In this document: positions 54,114 through 62,652 of the stretch, in pieces
Numbering within the stretch: the stretch's first letter is position 1
Layout: the number at the start of each line of letters is the position of its first letter
DNA from: Afipia clevelandensis ATCC 49720
GTDB taxonomy: Bacteria; Pseudomonadota; Alphaproteobacteria; Rhizobiales; Xanthobacteraceae
DNA: 64,000 bases
Assembly (NCBI RefSeq): GCF_000336555.1
Contig: NZ_KB375281.1
Location: 1 to 64,000, forward strand
Direction of reading: 5' to 3'
Notes under the pieces: model-generated
Database searches by the model: none
Told to the model about the DNA's origin: nothing
What the model saw: the letters and a program-made list of their open reading frames with translations, nothing else
Translations under genes and position numbers: made by a program

Positions 54114-55058
54114 ATGCCAGTTTCACTCGATCCCGATGCCGCCGCCGTACTCAACGCCTTTCGCGAGGCCGGGCGTCCGCCATACGAAACGCTGTCCCCC
54201 GCGGAAGCGCGCCAGATGTATCTGGCCGGCCGCGTTGTCACCAATCCCGAACCGCCGCCGCTCGCGTCCGTCCAGTCCTTGTCGATTCCGGGGCCGGCAG
54301 GCTCCATCCCCGCGCGTGTCTACAAACCGCTGAAGTTGCGCGCAGCGAGTGGCCTGTCGCCATGTCTGGTCTTTTTCCACGGCGGGGGATGGGTGATCGG
54401 CGACCTCGACTCTCATGATGTGGTGTGCCGGACGATTGCGGATGAAGGCCAGCTCATTGTGGTCTCGGTCGACTATCGGCTCGCACCGGAACATCGCTTT
54501 CCATCCGCCGTGGACGATGCGATCGCGGCCACACAGTGGATATCGGCGAATGCATCATCTGTCGGCGCCGATCCGGCGCAGCTCTTTGTGGGTGGCGACA
54601 GCGCGGGCGGCAATCTTGCGGCGGTGGTGGCGATCAATGCGCGGACGGAAGGGCCGAAGCTCGCGGGTCAGGTGTTGATCTATCCCGCCACGGACTTCTC
54701 GATGTCTCATTCCTCGCACAGCGAGCCTGAAACCAGCGCACTCCTGACCCATTCCGTGATCCGGTGGTTTCGCGATCACTATCTCAATGGCGCTGACGGA
54801 GTTGGTGACTGGCGCGCATCGCCGGCGCGCGTGCAAAACCTGTCCGGCCTGCCGCCTGCATTCGTGCTGACCGCTGGCGCCGATCCGTTGCGCGATGAAG
54901 GCGACGAATTTGCCGTTCGTCTCGGGAACGCCGGCGTGCCCGTCGTGTACCGGACATATCCCGGCCAGTTCCATGGATTTCTCACCATGGGCAAGCTGCT
55001 TCCGAAGGCCAGCGAAGCCATGCGGGAAATCGGTAGCTGGCTCAAGGCCATAGGATAG
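54114..55058 (+). CDS. Alpha/beta hydrolase, HSL-type esterase
   Basis: A 314-residue hydrolase of the hormone-sensitive-lipase family. Oxyanion motif FFHGGGWVIGDLDSHD, nucleophile in LFVGGDSAGGNLAAVV (GDSAGG), Asp in FVLTAGADPLRDEGDEF and His in RTYPGQFHGFL: a complete catalytic triad. It hydrolyses esters or lactones. Paired with the downstream Baeyer-Villiger-type monooxygenase it could open the ester made by that enzyme; that is inference. GGGAGG precedes ATG 54114. Confidence 0.9.
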   Translation: MPVSLDPDAAAVLNAFREAGRPPYETLSPAEARQMYLAGRVVTNPEPPPLASVQSLSIPGPAGSIPARVYKPLKLRAASGLSPCLVFFHGGGWVIGDLDSHDVVCRTIADEGQLIVVSVDYRLAPEHRFPSAVDDAIAATQWISANASSVGADPAQLFVGGDSAGGNLAAVVAINARTEGPKLAGQVLIYPATDFSMSHSSHSEPETSALLTHSVIRWFRDHYLNGADGVGDWRASPARVQNLSGLPPAFVLTAGADPLRDEGDEFAVRLGNAGVPVVYRTYPGQFHGFLTMGKLLPKASEAMREIGSWLKAIG

Positions 55059-55069
55059 GTCCAATTTTT

Positions 55070-55092
55070 GCGTGGCCGTATGACGGCCACGC
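55070..55092. terminator. Perfect hairpin between hydrolase and monooxygenase genes
   Basis: GCGTGGCCGT (55070-55079) and ACGGCCACGC (55083-55092) make a perfect 10-bp stem with loop ATG, 12 nt after the hydrolase stop. There is no T-run on the 3' side; five T lie on the 5' side. It may pause or protect the hydrolase mRNA. Confidence 0.5.
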
Positions 55093-55189
55093 AGCCCCCT
55101 ATGTGTTGTCTTTGTCCGTTTTTCAGGGTCAGATTTCACAACGAGGGTTGAGGCAACAGCCTTCCAAAAGAAAATCGGGAGGCCGCGAC

Positions 55190-56851
55190 GTGATCGAACC
55201 GCAACAAGGCTCAACCGCCACTCACGCAAGCTATGATGCCGTTGTCGTGGGCGCGGGGTTCGCGGGCCTCTATTTGCTTCACAGGTTGCGCGGCCTCGGT
55301 CTGTTTGTGCGCGTCTATGAACAGGGCGGCGACGTCGGCGGGACGTGGTACTGGAATCGTTATCCGGGTGCGCGCTGCGATGTCGAAAGCATGCAGTATT
55401 CTTATTCGTTCTCCGAAGAATTGCAGCAGGAATGGGAATGGAGCGAGCGTTACGCGCCGCAGCCCGAGATTCTGAAATATGCCAATCATGTTGCGGACAG
55501 GTTTGACCTGCGCCGCGATATTCAGCTCAACACCCGTGTTGAGGCTGCGATATTCGATGAGAATGAAAACCGGTGGTCGGTCACCACCTCGGACGGCAAG
55601 ATCGTTTTGGCGAGTTACTTCATTCTGGCGACCGGTTGCCTCTCGAATGCGCGTGTTCCCGATTTCAAGGGCATGGATCGTTTTGGCGGAGCCACCTATC
55701 ACACCGGCCATTGGCCGCATGAAGCCGTTGACTTCACGGGGCAGCGGGTTGGAGTGATCGGGACCGGTTCGTCGGCGATCCAGTCGATTCCGATCATTGC
55801 CGATCGGGCCAGCCACCTTTTTGTTTTTCAGCGCACCGCGAATTTCAGCGTCCCGGCTCACAATGCGTCACTGACGCCGGAGGTCACGCGGGACTGGAAA
55901 TCCAACTATGCCGACCTGCGGCGCCGGGCACGCGAAGAATCGCGCAACGGGATTCTCACGGTCGTTCCCGAGAAGGGCGCACTCGATGATGCGGACGAGG
56001 CGCGCCGCCGCGAGTACGAGGCGGGCTGGGAGCGCGGCGGCATCAGCTTCATGGCGTCGTACAATAATCTGCTGATCGACAAATCCGCGAACGAGACAGC
56101 CTGCGAGTTCGTGAGATCGAAGATCGCCGAGATTGTCGACGATCCCGCGATCGCCGAACTGTTGCAACCTCGCGATCACCCCATTGGCTCAAAGCGAATT
56201 TGCGTCGACACCGGCTACTATCAGACCTTCAACCGGCCAAATGTCACTCTGGTTGATATCCGCTCCGCGCCAATCGAGGAGATACTGCCGGATGGGCTAC
56301 GCGCCGGCGGTGTAGATTACGAACTCGATGCGATCGTATTCGCCACAGGCTTCGACGCCATGACCGGATCGGTCGCGAAGATCGAGATCCGGGGCAGGGC
56401 AGGTATCGCGCTCAATCAGAAGTGGGCTGAAGGTCCAAAGACCTATCTTGGCCTGATGAGCGCCGGCTTTCCGAACATGTTCATCATCACGGGCCCGGGA
56501 AGTCCGTCGGTGTTGAGCAATATGATCGTGTCCATCGAGCAGCATGTCGACTGGATCAGTGACTGCATCGGCTACATGCGGCAGCGCGATCTCGGCTGTG
56601 TGGAAGCGACGAAGCCTGCTGAGGACGGATGGGTGAAGCAGGTCAATGATGTCGCGAGCGGTACGCTCTATCCGCAGGCGAATTCCTGGTACATGGGAGC
56701 CAACATTCCCGGCAAACCACGGATTTTCATGCCGTATATCGGCGGGGTCGGCGTTTATCGCCAGATTTGCAGCGACGTTGCCGCCAACGGATATGAAGGC
56801 TTCGCCATGACCGGTCGCGGGCGCGCTGCCACCTCGGTCGCTGCCGAATAG
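55190..56851 (+). CDS. Flavin-dependent monooxygenase, Baeyer-Villiger type
   Basis: A 553-residue FAD/NADPH enzyme. FAD loop VVVGAGFAGLYLLHRLR near the N-terminus; GGTWYWNRYPGARCDVES as in cyclohexanone-type monooxygenases; the fingerprint FGGATYHTGHWPHE (F-x-G-x3-H-x3-W-P) is intact; NADPH loop VGVIGTGSSAIQSIP. It inserts oxygen beside a ketone to give an ester or lactone. GTG 55190 follows GGGAGG (55177-55182) by seven bases; an in-frame ATG at 55103 overlaps the upstream hairpin region. Likely last gene of the LysR-controlled set or a separate unit. Confidence 0.92.
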   Translation: MIEPQQGSTATHASYDAVVVGAGFAGLYLLHRLRGLGLFVRVYEQGGDVGGTWYWNRYPGARCDVESMQYSYSFSEELQQEWEWSERYAPQPEILKYANHVADRFDLRRDIQLNTRVEAAIFDENENRWSVTTSDGKIVLASYFILATGCLSNARVPDFKGMDRFGGATYHTGHWPHEAVDFTGQRVGVIGTGSSAIQSIPIIADRASHLFVFQRTANFSVPAHNASLTPEVTRDWKSNYADLRRRAREESRNGILTVVPEKGALDDADEARRREYEAGWERGGISFMASYNNLLIDKSANETACEFVRSKIAEIVDDPAIAELLQPRDHPIGSKRICVDTGYYQTFNRPNVTLVDIRSAPIEEILPDGLRAGGVDYELDAIVFATGFDAMTGSVAKIEIRGRAGIALNQKWAEGPKTYLGLMSAGFPNMFIITGPGSPSVLSNMIVSIEQHVDWISDCIGYMRQRDLGCVEATKPAEDGWVKQVNDVASGTLYPQANSWYMGANIPGKPRIFMPYIGGVGVYRQICSDVAANGYEGFAMTGRGRAATSVAAE

Positions 56852-56912
56852 CCGCTTGGTGGCTTGCTGTCGGCGCTGGCCGCCGTTACGCGACGATGCG
56901 CAAAGTTATCGT

Positions 56913-56931
56913 CTGCATAAAATTTTTGCAG
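56913..56931. promoter_or_regulatory. Palindrome upstream of sigma-54 promoter, possible enhancer site
   Basis: CTGCATAAAATTTTTGCAG has matching CTGCA/TGCAG ends. Its TGCA-N9-TGCA geometry is the same as the 17-bp NtrC site TGCAC-N7-GTGCA, but the inner C and G are missing. It lies about 165 bp upstream of the -24 box, a normal enhancer distance. Confidence 0.35.
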
Positions 56932-57076
56932 CTATTTTTCATGGCTAAATTATTGTGCAATCTAGCGACTTTGTATGCAATCATGACGGGGACAATGACG
57001 ACGATACCTTGGTGAAAGTCAGCCGTTTTGGCGTGATTTCAGTATCTTAGGCCGATTTTAGAGTTTCGTTAAGTCT

Positions 57077-57091
57077 TGGCACGAAGATTGC
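57077..57091 (+). promoter_or_regulatory. Sigma-54 (RpoN) promoter
   Basis: TGGCACGAAGATTGC matches the -24/-12 consensus TGGCACG-N4-TTGC exactly, with GG (57078-57079) and GC (57090-57091) ten bases apart. The start of transcription would be near 57103, about 29 nt before the binding-protein gene. Sigma-54 promoters need an enhancer-binding activator such as NtrC. Confidence 0.82.
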
Positions 57092-57131
57092 GAAGTCCTC
57101 TCCAGCAAAGTCTCAATGGCTGGAGAGCATG

Positions 57132-58745
57132 ATGAAACGTCGCGATTTCCTGAAGACTGTCACTGCAGCCGCGGCAGGTGCCGCCATACCGGGTCCGGCG
57201 ATCTGGTCGTCCGCCAAGGCGGATGCGCGATCCGAGTCACTTCTCATCGTTTCGGAGAGCGGACCAAACAATCTCGACATCCACGGCGTCGGCACCAACG
57301 TGCCGGGCTACGAGGTGTCGTGGAATTGCTACGACCGGCTCATTAGCCATGAAATGAAGACCGGCGCCAATGGCGTGCCGTACTACGACCGCGACAAGTT
57401 CAAGCCCGAACTCGCGGAAGACATGAACGTCGGCGACATGTCGGTGACGTTCAAGCTCAAGAAGAACGCGAAGTTTCATGACGGTGCGCCGGTGACGGCG
57501 AAGGACGTGAAATGGTCGCTCGATCGCGCCGTCAGCGTCGGCGGCTTTCCGACCTTCCAGATGGCGGCGGGTTCTCTCACCAAGCCCGAGCAGTTTGTCG
57601 TGGTTGACGACAACACCTTCCGCGTGGATTTCGCCAAGAAAGATCGTCTCACCATCCCCGACCTCGCGGTGATTGTGCCGTGCATTGTCAATTCCGAACT
57701 GGTGAAGAAGCACGCCAGCGAAAAGGATCCTTGGGGCCTCGAATACACCAAGCAGAACACCGCGGGTTCCGGCGCCTATCAGGTGAAGAACTGGACCGCC
57801 GGCACCGAAGTGGTGATGGAGCGAAACGACAACTGGGTCGGCGGGCCGCTTCCCAAGATCAAGCGCGTGATCTGGCGCATGGTGCCGCAATCCGGAAACC
57901 GCCGCGCGCTGCTGGAGCGCGGCGACGCCGACATCTCCTACGATCTGCCCAACAAGGACTTTGTCGAGTTGAAAGATTCCGGCAAGCTCAACATCGTGTC
58001 GACGCCATATTCCAACGGCGTCCAGTACATCGGCATGAACGTCAAGAACCCGCCGTTCGACAATCTCAAGGTCCGTCAGGCGGTAGCCTATGCGCTGCCG
58101 TATCAGAAGATCATGGATGCCGTTCTGTTCGGTCTTGCAAAGCCGATGTTCGGCGGGAGCGGGCCGACGGAAGTGGCCTGGCCGCAGCCTCACAAGTACA
58201 ACACGGATATTGCGAAAGCCAAGGCGCTGCTGGCGGAGGCCGGCTATCCGAACGGCTTTGAGACCACGCTGTCGTTCGATCTCGGATTCGCCGGCGTCAA
58301 CGAGCCGCTGTGCATTCTTGTGCAGGAAAGCCTCGCCCAGATCGGGATCAAGGTCACGATCAATAAAATCCCCGGCGCCAACTGGCGCACCGAACTGAAC
58401 AAGAAGGTGTTGCCGCTCTACACCAACGTGTTCTCGGGCTGGCTCGACTATCCGGAATACTTTTTCATCTGGTGCTACAGCGGCAAGAATTCCGTCTTCA
58501 ATACGATGAGCTATCAGTCAAAGGACATGGATGCCTTCATCGACGGAGCCGTGACCGCCGCAGCGATCGGCGACAAGGCGAACTACGACAAGGACGTGAA
58601 GGGCTTTGTCGATCTCGCCTTTACGGACATTCCGCGCATTCCGCTATATCAGCCTTACGTCAACGTCGCGATGCAGAAGAACATTTCCGGCTATCAGTAC
58701 TGGTTCCATCGGCGTCTCGACTATCGTGCGCTGGTGAAAGCATAA
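57132..58745 (+). CDS. Peptide-type ABC transporter substrate-binding protein (SBP family 5)
   Basis: About 537 residues. Twin-arginine signal KRRDFLKTVTAAAAGAAIPG, then the SBP_bac_5 body: ESGPNNLDIHG, FKLKKNAKFHDGAPVTAKDVKWSLDRAVS (read as KFHDGAPVTAKDVKWSLDR), RDNWVGG-like NDNWVGG and ADISYDLPNKDFV. Family members bind peptides, opines, amides and other N-compounds. GGAG at 57122-57125 fits ATG 57132; ATG 57129 is an alternative. First gene behind the sigma-54 promoter. Confidence 0.9.
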   Translation: MKRRDFLKTVTAAAAGAAIPGPAIWSSAKADARSESLLIVSESGPNNLDIHGVGTNVPGYEVSWNCYDRLISHEMKTGANGVPYYDRDKFKPELAEDMNVGDMSVTFKLKKNAKFHDGAPVTAKDVKWSLDRAVSVGGFPTFQMAAGSLTKPEQFVVVDDNTFRVDFAKKDRLTIPDLAVIVPCIVNSELVKKHASEKDPWGLEYTKQNTAGSGAYQVKNWTAGTEVVMERNDNWVGGPLPKIKRVIWRMVPQSGNRRALLERGDADISYDLPNKDFVELKDSGKLNIVSTPYSNGVQYIGMNVKNPPFDNLKVRQAVAYALPYQKIMDAVLFGLAKPMFGGSGPTEVAWPQPHKYNTDIAKAKALLAEAGYPNGFETTLSFDLGFAGVNEPLCILVQESLAQIGIKVTINKIPGANWRTELNKKVLPLYTNVFSGWLDYPEYFFIWCYSGKNSVFNTMSYQSKDMDAFIDGAVTAAAIGDKANYDKDVKGFVDLAFTDIPRIPLYQPYVNVAMQKNISGYQYWFHRRLDYRALVKA

Positions 58746-58760
58746 CAGGCGGGCGGCGTC

Positions 58761-59774
58761 ATGCTCGGCATGATCGGAAAACGGCTGGCCTTCGCGATCC
58801 CGAGTTTGATCGGGGTCGTGATTGTTACGTTCCTCCTGACGCGCGCGCTGCCGGGCGATCCGGCGGCGTATTTCGCCGGGCCTGCTGCGACCAAGGACGC
58901 CATTGAGCAAATCCGGAAACAGCTTGGACTCGACAAGCCGCTCTTTGAGCAGTTCGTCCGCTACACGGTGGATCTGTCCAAGGGCAATCTCGGCAATTCG
59001 CTCACCACCGGTCAGCCGGTGGCGACGGAAATCCGCAACCGGCTCCCGGCCTCTGCGGAACTGACCCTGACCGGACTGTTGATTGCAATCGCAATCGCGA
59101 TTCCGCTCGGCATTCTGGCAGCAACCAGACCCGGCTCGTGGATTGACCATCTCTGTCGCGTGCTCACCACGGCAGGGGTCTCGTTGCCGGTCTTTTTCAC
59201 CGGTCTTGTGCTTGTGTACGTTTTCTACTTCAAACTTGGCTGGTCGCCAGCGCCGCTGGGCCGGCTCGATGTGTTTGCCAGTGCGCCGCCGACCGTCACC
59301 GGCTTCTATCTGATTGACAGCCTGCTCGCGCGAAATTTCGAGACATTCCGTTCGGCGCTCGGTCAGCTTGTCCTTCCGGCCCTGACTTTGGCGATTTTCT
59401 CGCTCGCGCCGATTGCACGCATGACCCGCGCCTCCATGCTCGCAGTGCTGGCGTCGGACTTCGTCCGGACCGCGCGCGCCAGTGGCCTGTCGCCGTCGAA
59501 GGTGATCGTCACCTACGCATTCCGCAACGCCATGCTGCCGGTCATCACCACCCTGAGCATGGTGTTCTCTTTCCTGCTGGGCGCCAACGTCCTTGTCGAA
59601 AAGGTCTTTGCATGGCCGGGCATAGGCTCTTACGCCGTTGAAGCCCTGATTTCATCGGACTTCGCGCCGGTGCAGGGGTTCGTGCTGACCATGGCGGTGA
59701 TGTACGTCATGCTCAATCTGATTATCGACATTCTTTATGGTGTCATTGATCCTCGGGTGAGGTTGGAAGGATGA
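58761..59774 (+). CDS. Peptide-type ABC permease, DppB family
   Basis: A 337-residue inner-membrane protein. RLAFAIPSLIGVVIVTFLLTRALPGDPAAYFAG (read as LIGVVIVTFLLTRALPGDPA) and the conserved EAA-like loop DFVRTARASGLSPSKVIVTYAFRNAMLPV are typical of DppB/OppB. Overlaps the next gene by 4 nt. Partner of the DppC-type permease. Confidence 0.9.
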   Translation: MLGMIGKRLAFAIPSLIGVVIVTFLLTRALPGDPAAYFAGPAATKDAIEQIRKQLGLDKPLFEQFVRYTVDLSKGNLGNSLTTGQPVATEIRNRLPASAELTLTGLLIAIAIAIPLGILAATRPGSWIDHLCRVLTTAGVSLPVFFTGLVLVYVFYFKLGWSPAPLGRLDVFASAPPTVTGFYLIDSLLARNFETFRSALGQLVLPALTLAIFSLAPIARMTRASMLAVLASDFVRTARASGLSPSKVIVTYAFRNAMLPVITTLSMVFSFLLGANVLVEKVFAWPGIGSYAVEALISSDFAPVQGFVLTMAVMYVMLNLIIDILYGVIDPRVRLEG

Positions 59775-60670
59775 GCACAGTCGCGCCGGCCGCTGACGTG
59801 GCCTCAACATCCCAGGCGTCGGGCCTCAAGGCCACGTTGCAGCACGCCCGCTACATCCTTGGCGAAAACCCGGTCACAGCATTCGCGTTCGGACTTCTCA
59901 TTATCATTATCTTCGCAGCCGTGTTCGGTCCCTGGATTGTTCCTTACGATCCGCTGGCGAGCGATACGGCCCAGGCCTTGAAGCCGCCGTCAGCCGCGCA
60001 CTGGTTTGGGACTGATCAACTTGGCCGCGACATTCTGAGCCGCGTCGTGGTTGCGACCAGGCTGGATTTCTTCATTGCGGCCGCTTCCGTCGTGCTGGTG
60101 TTCTTCATGGGCGGCATTGCCGGCATCGCGGCCGGCTACTTCGGCGGATGGACCGACCGCATTGTCGGGCGGGTTTCCGACACGATCATGGCGTTTCCGC
60201 TGTTTGTGCTCGCGATGGGTATCGTCGCCGCGCTCGGTAACACCGTCCAGAACATCATCATCGCGACTGCGATCGTGAATTTCCCGCTCTATGTGCGTGT
60301 CGCTCGCGCCGAAGCAAACGTTCGCCGCGAGGCGGGTTTTGTGCAGGCCGCGCGGCTGTCGGGGAATGGCGAGTATCGCATTCTCCTCGGGCACATCCTG
60401 CCGAACATCATGCCGATCATGATCGTGCAGATGTCCCTGACCATGGGCTACGCGATCCTGAATGCGGCGGGACTGTCGTTTATCGGTCTGGGTGTTCGCC
60501 CGCCGACCCCGGAATGGGGGATCATGGTTGCGGAAGGCGCGACTTTCATGGTTTCGGGCGAATGGTGGATCGCTTTCTTTCCGGGTCTTGCGTTGATGAT
60601 CGCGGTGTTCTGCTTCAATCTTCTCGGCGACGGATTGCGCGATATTGTCGATCCGCAGCGGAGGACATGA
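59771..60670 (+). CDS. Peptide-type ABC permease, DppC family
   Basis: A 299-residue inner-membrane protein. HWFGTDQLGRDILSRVV is the DppC signature; the loop GFVQAARLSGNGEYRILLGHILPNIMP contacts the ATPase; it ends LLGDGLRDIVDPQRRT. Its TGA stop lies at the left edge of a palindromic repeat (60669-60717). Confidence 0.9.
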   Translation: MSTVAPAADVASTSQASGLKATLQHARYILGENPVTAFAFGLLIIIIFAAVFGPWIVPYDPLASDTAQALKPPSAAHWFGTDQLGRDILSRVVVATRLDFFIAAASVVLVFFMGGIAGIAAGYFGGWTDRIVGRVSDTIMAFPLFVLAMGIVAALGNTVQNIIIATAIVNFPLYVRVARAEANVRREAGFVQAARLSGNGEYRILLGHILPNIMPIMIVQMSLTMGYAILNAAGLSFIGLGVRPPTPEWGIMVAEGATFMVSGEWWIAFFPGLALMIAVFCFNLLGDGLRDIVDPQRRT

Positions 60671-60717
60671 GCATGATCCGGAAAAATGGAAATCGGTTTT
60701 CCGATCAGATCATGCTC
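60669..60717. repeat. REP-like palindromic element
   Basis: A 49-bp near-perfect palindrome: GAGCATGATC (60669-60678) and GATCATGCTC (60708-60717) as ends, with CGGAAAA (60679-60685) and TTTTCCG (60697-60703) inside. I recall elements of this kind being dispersed in Bradyrhizobium-group genomes. It fills most of the 61-bp gap between the permease and ATPase genes and starts inside the permease stop codon. Confidence 0.75.
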
Positions 60718-60731
60718 GAGGATAGAGAGCC

Positions 60732-62444
60732 ATGACCGCAAAGCCTCTGCTCGATGTCACCGATCTTACGGTTGAGTTCGCGACCCGGCGCGGCACCGTG
60801 CAGGCCGTCAAGCATGTCAACATCTCGCTCGCCAAGGGCGAGACCCTCGGCATTGTGGGCGAGTCAGGCTCGGGAAAATCGGTGACATCCTACGCCGTGA
60901 TGCGAATTCTGGATCGAGCCGGAAAGATCGCTGACGGTTCGATTATGTTTTCGGGGATCGATGTCAAGAATGCGTCCGAGCCGGAGATGCGCGACCTCCG
61001 GGGTCGCGAAATCTCGATGATCTTCCAGAATCCGCGCGCCGCACTGAACCCGATCCGCAAGGTCGGAGATCAGATCGAGGACGTGCTGCGCCAGCATGTC
61101 CAATCCACCTCGAACGATCGGGGTGAGAAAGCAATCGAGGCGCTTGAGCAGGTCAGGATCGCACGGCCGCGCGAACGCTATCATGCCTATCCGTTCGAGT
61201 TGTCCGGCGGCATGTGCCAGCGCGTCGTGATCGCTCTGGCGCTGGCCTGCAATCCGCAGTTGCTGATTGCAGACGAGCCGACCACAGGTCTCGACGTCAC
61301 CACGCAGAAGGCGGTGATGGACCTGATCGTCGAACTGACGAAGAGCCGCGGCATGTCAACCATTCTCATCACGCACGATCTGGGCCTTGCGGCGGCATAT
61401 TGCGATCGCGTTGTGGTGATGGAAAAGGGCAATGTGGTCGAGACGGCGCTCTCGAAGGATATCTTCGCCAGGCCCGAGCATCCTTACACGCGCAAGCTGA
61501 TGCGCGCGACGCCGAGACTTGGCGTGTCGCTGCGCGATCTGCTGCCCGACGAAGACAGGGCCGCAGCAACCGTTGTTGCTCCCGGTCCCGCGCCGGACGC
61601 CAGTGAAACACCGCTTCTGGTGGTGGAGAAGCTGGTAAAGGAATATCCTCGCCAAGGCGCGACCCGTACCCTGTCTTCGCTCTTTGGCCGCAAGCCTCCT
61701 GTTGAGCCGGAGCAGTTTCGCGCGGTGGATGGCATCAGCTTTTCTGTCGCGCGCGGAGAAAGCGTCGGACTTGTCGGCGAATCGGGTTGCGGAAAGTCGA
61801 CCACCTCAATGATGGTGATGCGCCTGCTTGGCCAGACCTCGGGCCGTATTGTCTTCGATGGTGAGGATATTGGCGAGATTCCACCGAAGTCATTCGCACG
61901 GCTTCCCCAACGCAAGCGAATCCAGATGGTGTTTCAGGACCCCACTGACAGCCTCAATCCGCGCTACACGGCGGCGCGGGCGATTGCCGATCCGATCATG
62001 CAACTCGGCGATATCAAGGGCACGGCTGCGCTGCGTGCGCGGTGCGAGGATCTGGCCCGTCAGGTCGGCCTCCCATTGTCCTTGCTGGATAGATTCCCGC
62101 ACCAGATGTCGGGTGGCCAGAAAGCCCGTGTCGGGATTGCCCGCGCCATTGCGCTGAAGCCCGACCTGATCATCCTGGATGAACCGACAGCGGCACTCGA
62201 TGTTTCCGTGCAGGCGGTCGTTCTGAATCTCCTGCAGGACCTCAAGCAGTCGATGGGAATGAGCTATCTGTTCGTTTCGCATGACCTGAATGTGGTGCGG
62301 CTTCTGTGCGACAGGGTCATTGTGATGAGGAGCGGACGGATCGTTGAACAGGGATCGACCGAAGCTGTTCTGGATGCTCCGCAGGATGCGTATACCCGCG
62401 AATTGCTGTCGGCGATTCCTCATCCGCCGCTGGCGGTGAACTGA
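60732..62444 (+). CDS. Fused peptide-type ABC ATPase (DppD-DppF)
   Basis: A 570-residue protein with two complete ATPase domains. Domain 1: Walker A GESGSGKSVTSYAVM, signature LSGGMCQRVVIALALA, Walker B LLIADEPTTGLDV. Domain 2: Walker A GESGCGKSTTSMMVM, signature MSGGQKARVGIARAI, Walker B LIILDEPTAALDVSVQ. Each carries the oligopeptide-type C-terminal tail (HPYTRKLM; DAYTRELLSAIPH). A linker near residues 275-300 is Ala/Pro-rich. The fusion replaces the two separate ATPases found in E. coli dpp and opp. Confidence 0.93.
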   Translation: MTAKPLLDVTDLTVEFATRRGTVQAVKHVNISLAKGETLGIVGESGSGKSVTSYAVMRILDRAGKIADGSIMFSGIDVKNASEPEMRDLRGREISMIFQNPRAALNPIRKVGDQIEDVLRQHVQSTSNDRGEKAIEALEQVRIARPRERYHAYPFELSGGMCQRVVIALALACNPQLLIADEPTTGLDVTTQKAVMDLIVELTKSRGMSTILITHDLGLAAAYCDRVVVMEKGNVVETALSKDIFARPEHPYTRKLMRATPRLGVSLRDLLPDEDRAAATVVAPGPAPDASETPLLVVEKLVKEYPRQGATRTLSSLFGRKPPVEPEQFRAVDGISFSVARGESVGLVGESGCGKSTTSMMVMRLLGQTSGRIVFDGEDIGEIPPKSFARLPQRKRIQMVFQDPTDSLNPRYTAARAIADPIMQLGDIKGTAALRARCEDLARQVGLPLSLLDRFPHQMSGGQKARVGIARAIALKPDLIILDEPTAALDVSVQAVVLNLLQDLKQSMGMSYLFVSHDLNVVRLLCDRVIVMRSGRIVEQGSTEAVLDAPQDAYTRELLSAIPHPPLAVN

Positions 62445-62466
62445 ACAGAACAAACGGTGCGAGCCA

Positions 62467-62652
62467 ATGTCATCGCCAGATCATCTGGACAAATATATCG
62501 ACGCCTCAGCAGACATTCTCGGTCTCAGAATTGATCCTGCCTGGATGCCTGCCGTTCGCCTGAACATGGACAACACCTTGAAATTGGCGCGGCTGGTGCA
62601 GGAATTTCCGTTGCCCGATGAGATCGAGCCGGCGGCCATCTATGAAGCATGA
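62467..62652 (+). CDS. AtzG-like small protein (DUF4089)
   Basis: A 61-residue protein containing YIDASADILGLRIDPAW, a central helix with VRLNMDNTLKLARLVQEFPLPDE, and EPAAIYEA at the end; this is the DUF4089/AtzG pattern. In the cyanuric acid pathway AtzG is the small subunit of 1-carboxybiuret hydrolase AtzEG. The following amidase gene starts inside its last codons (11-nt overlap), which supports a two-subunit enzyme. Confidence 0.78.
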   Translation: MSSPDHLDKYIDASADILGLRIDPAWMPAVRLNMDNTLKLARLVQEFPLPDEIEPAAIYEA

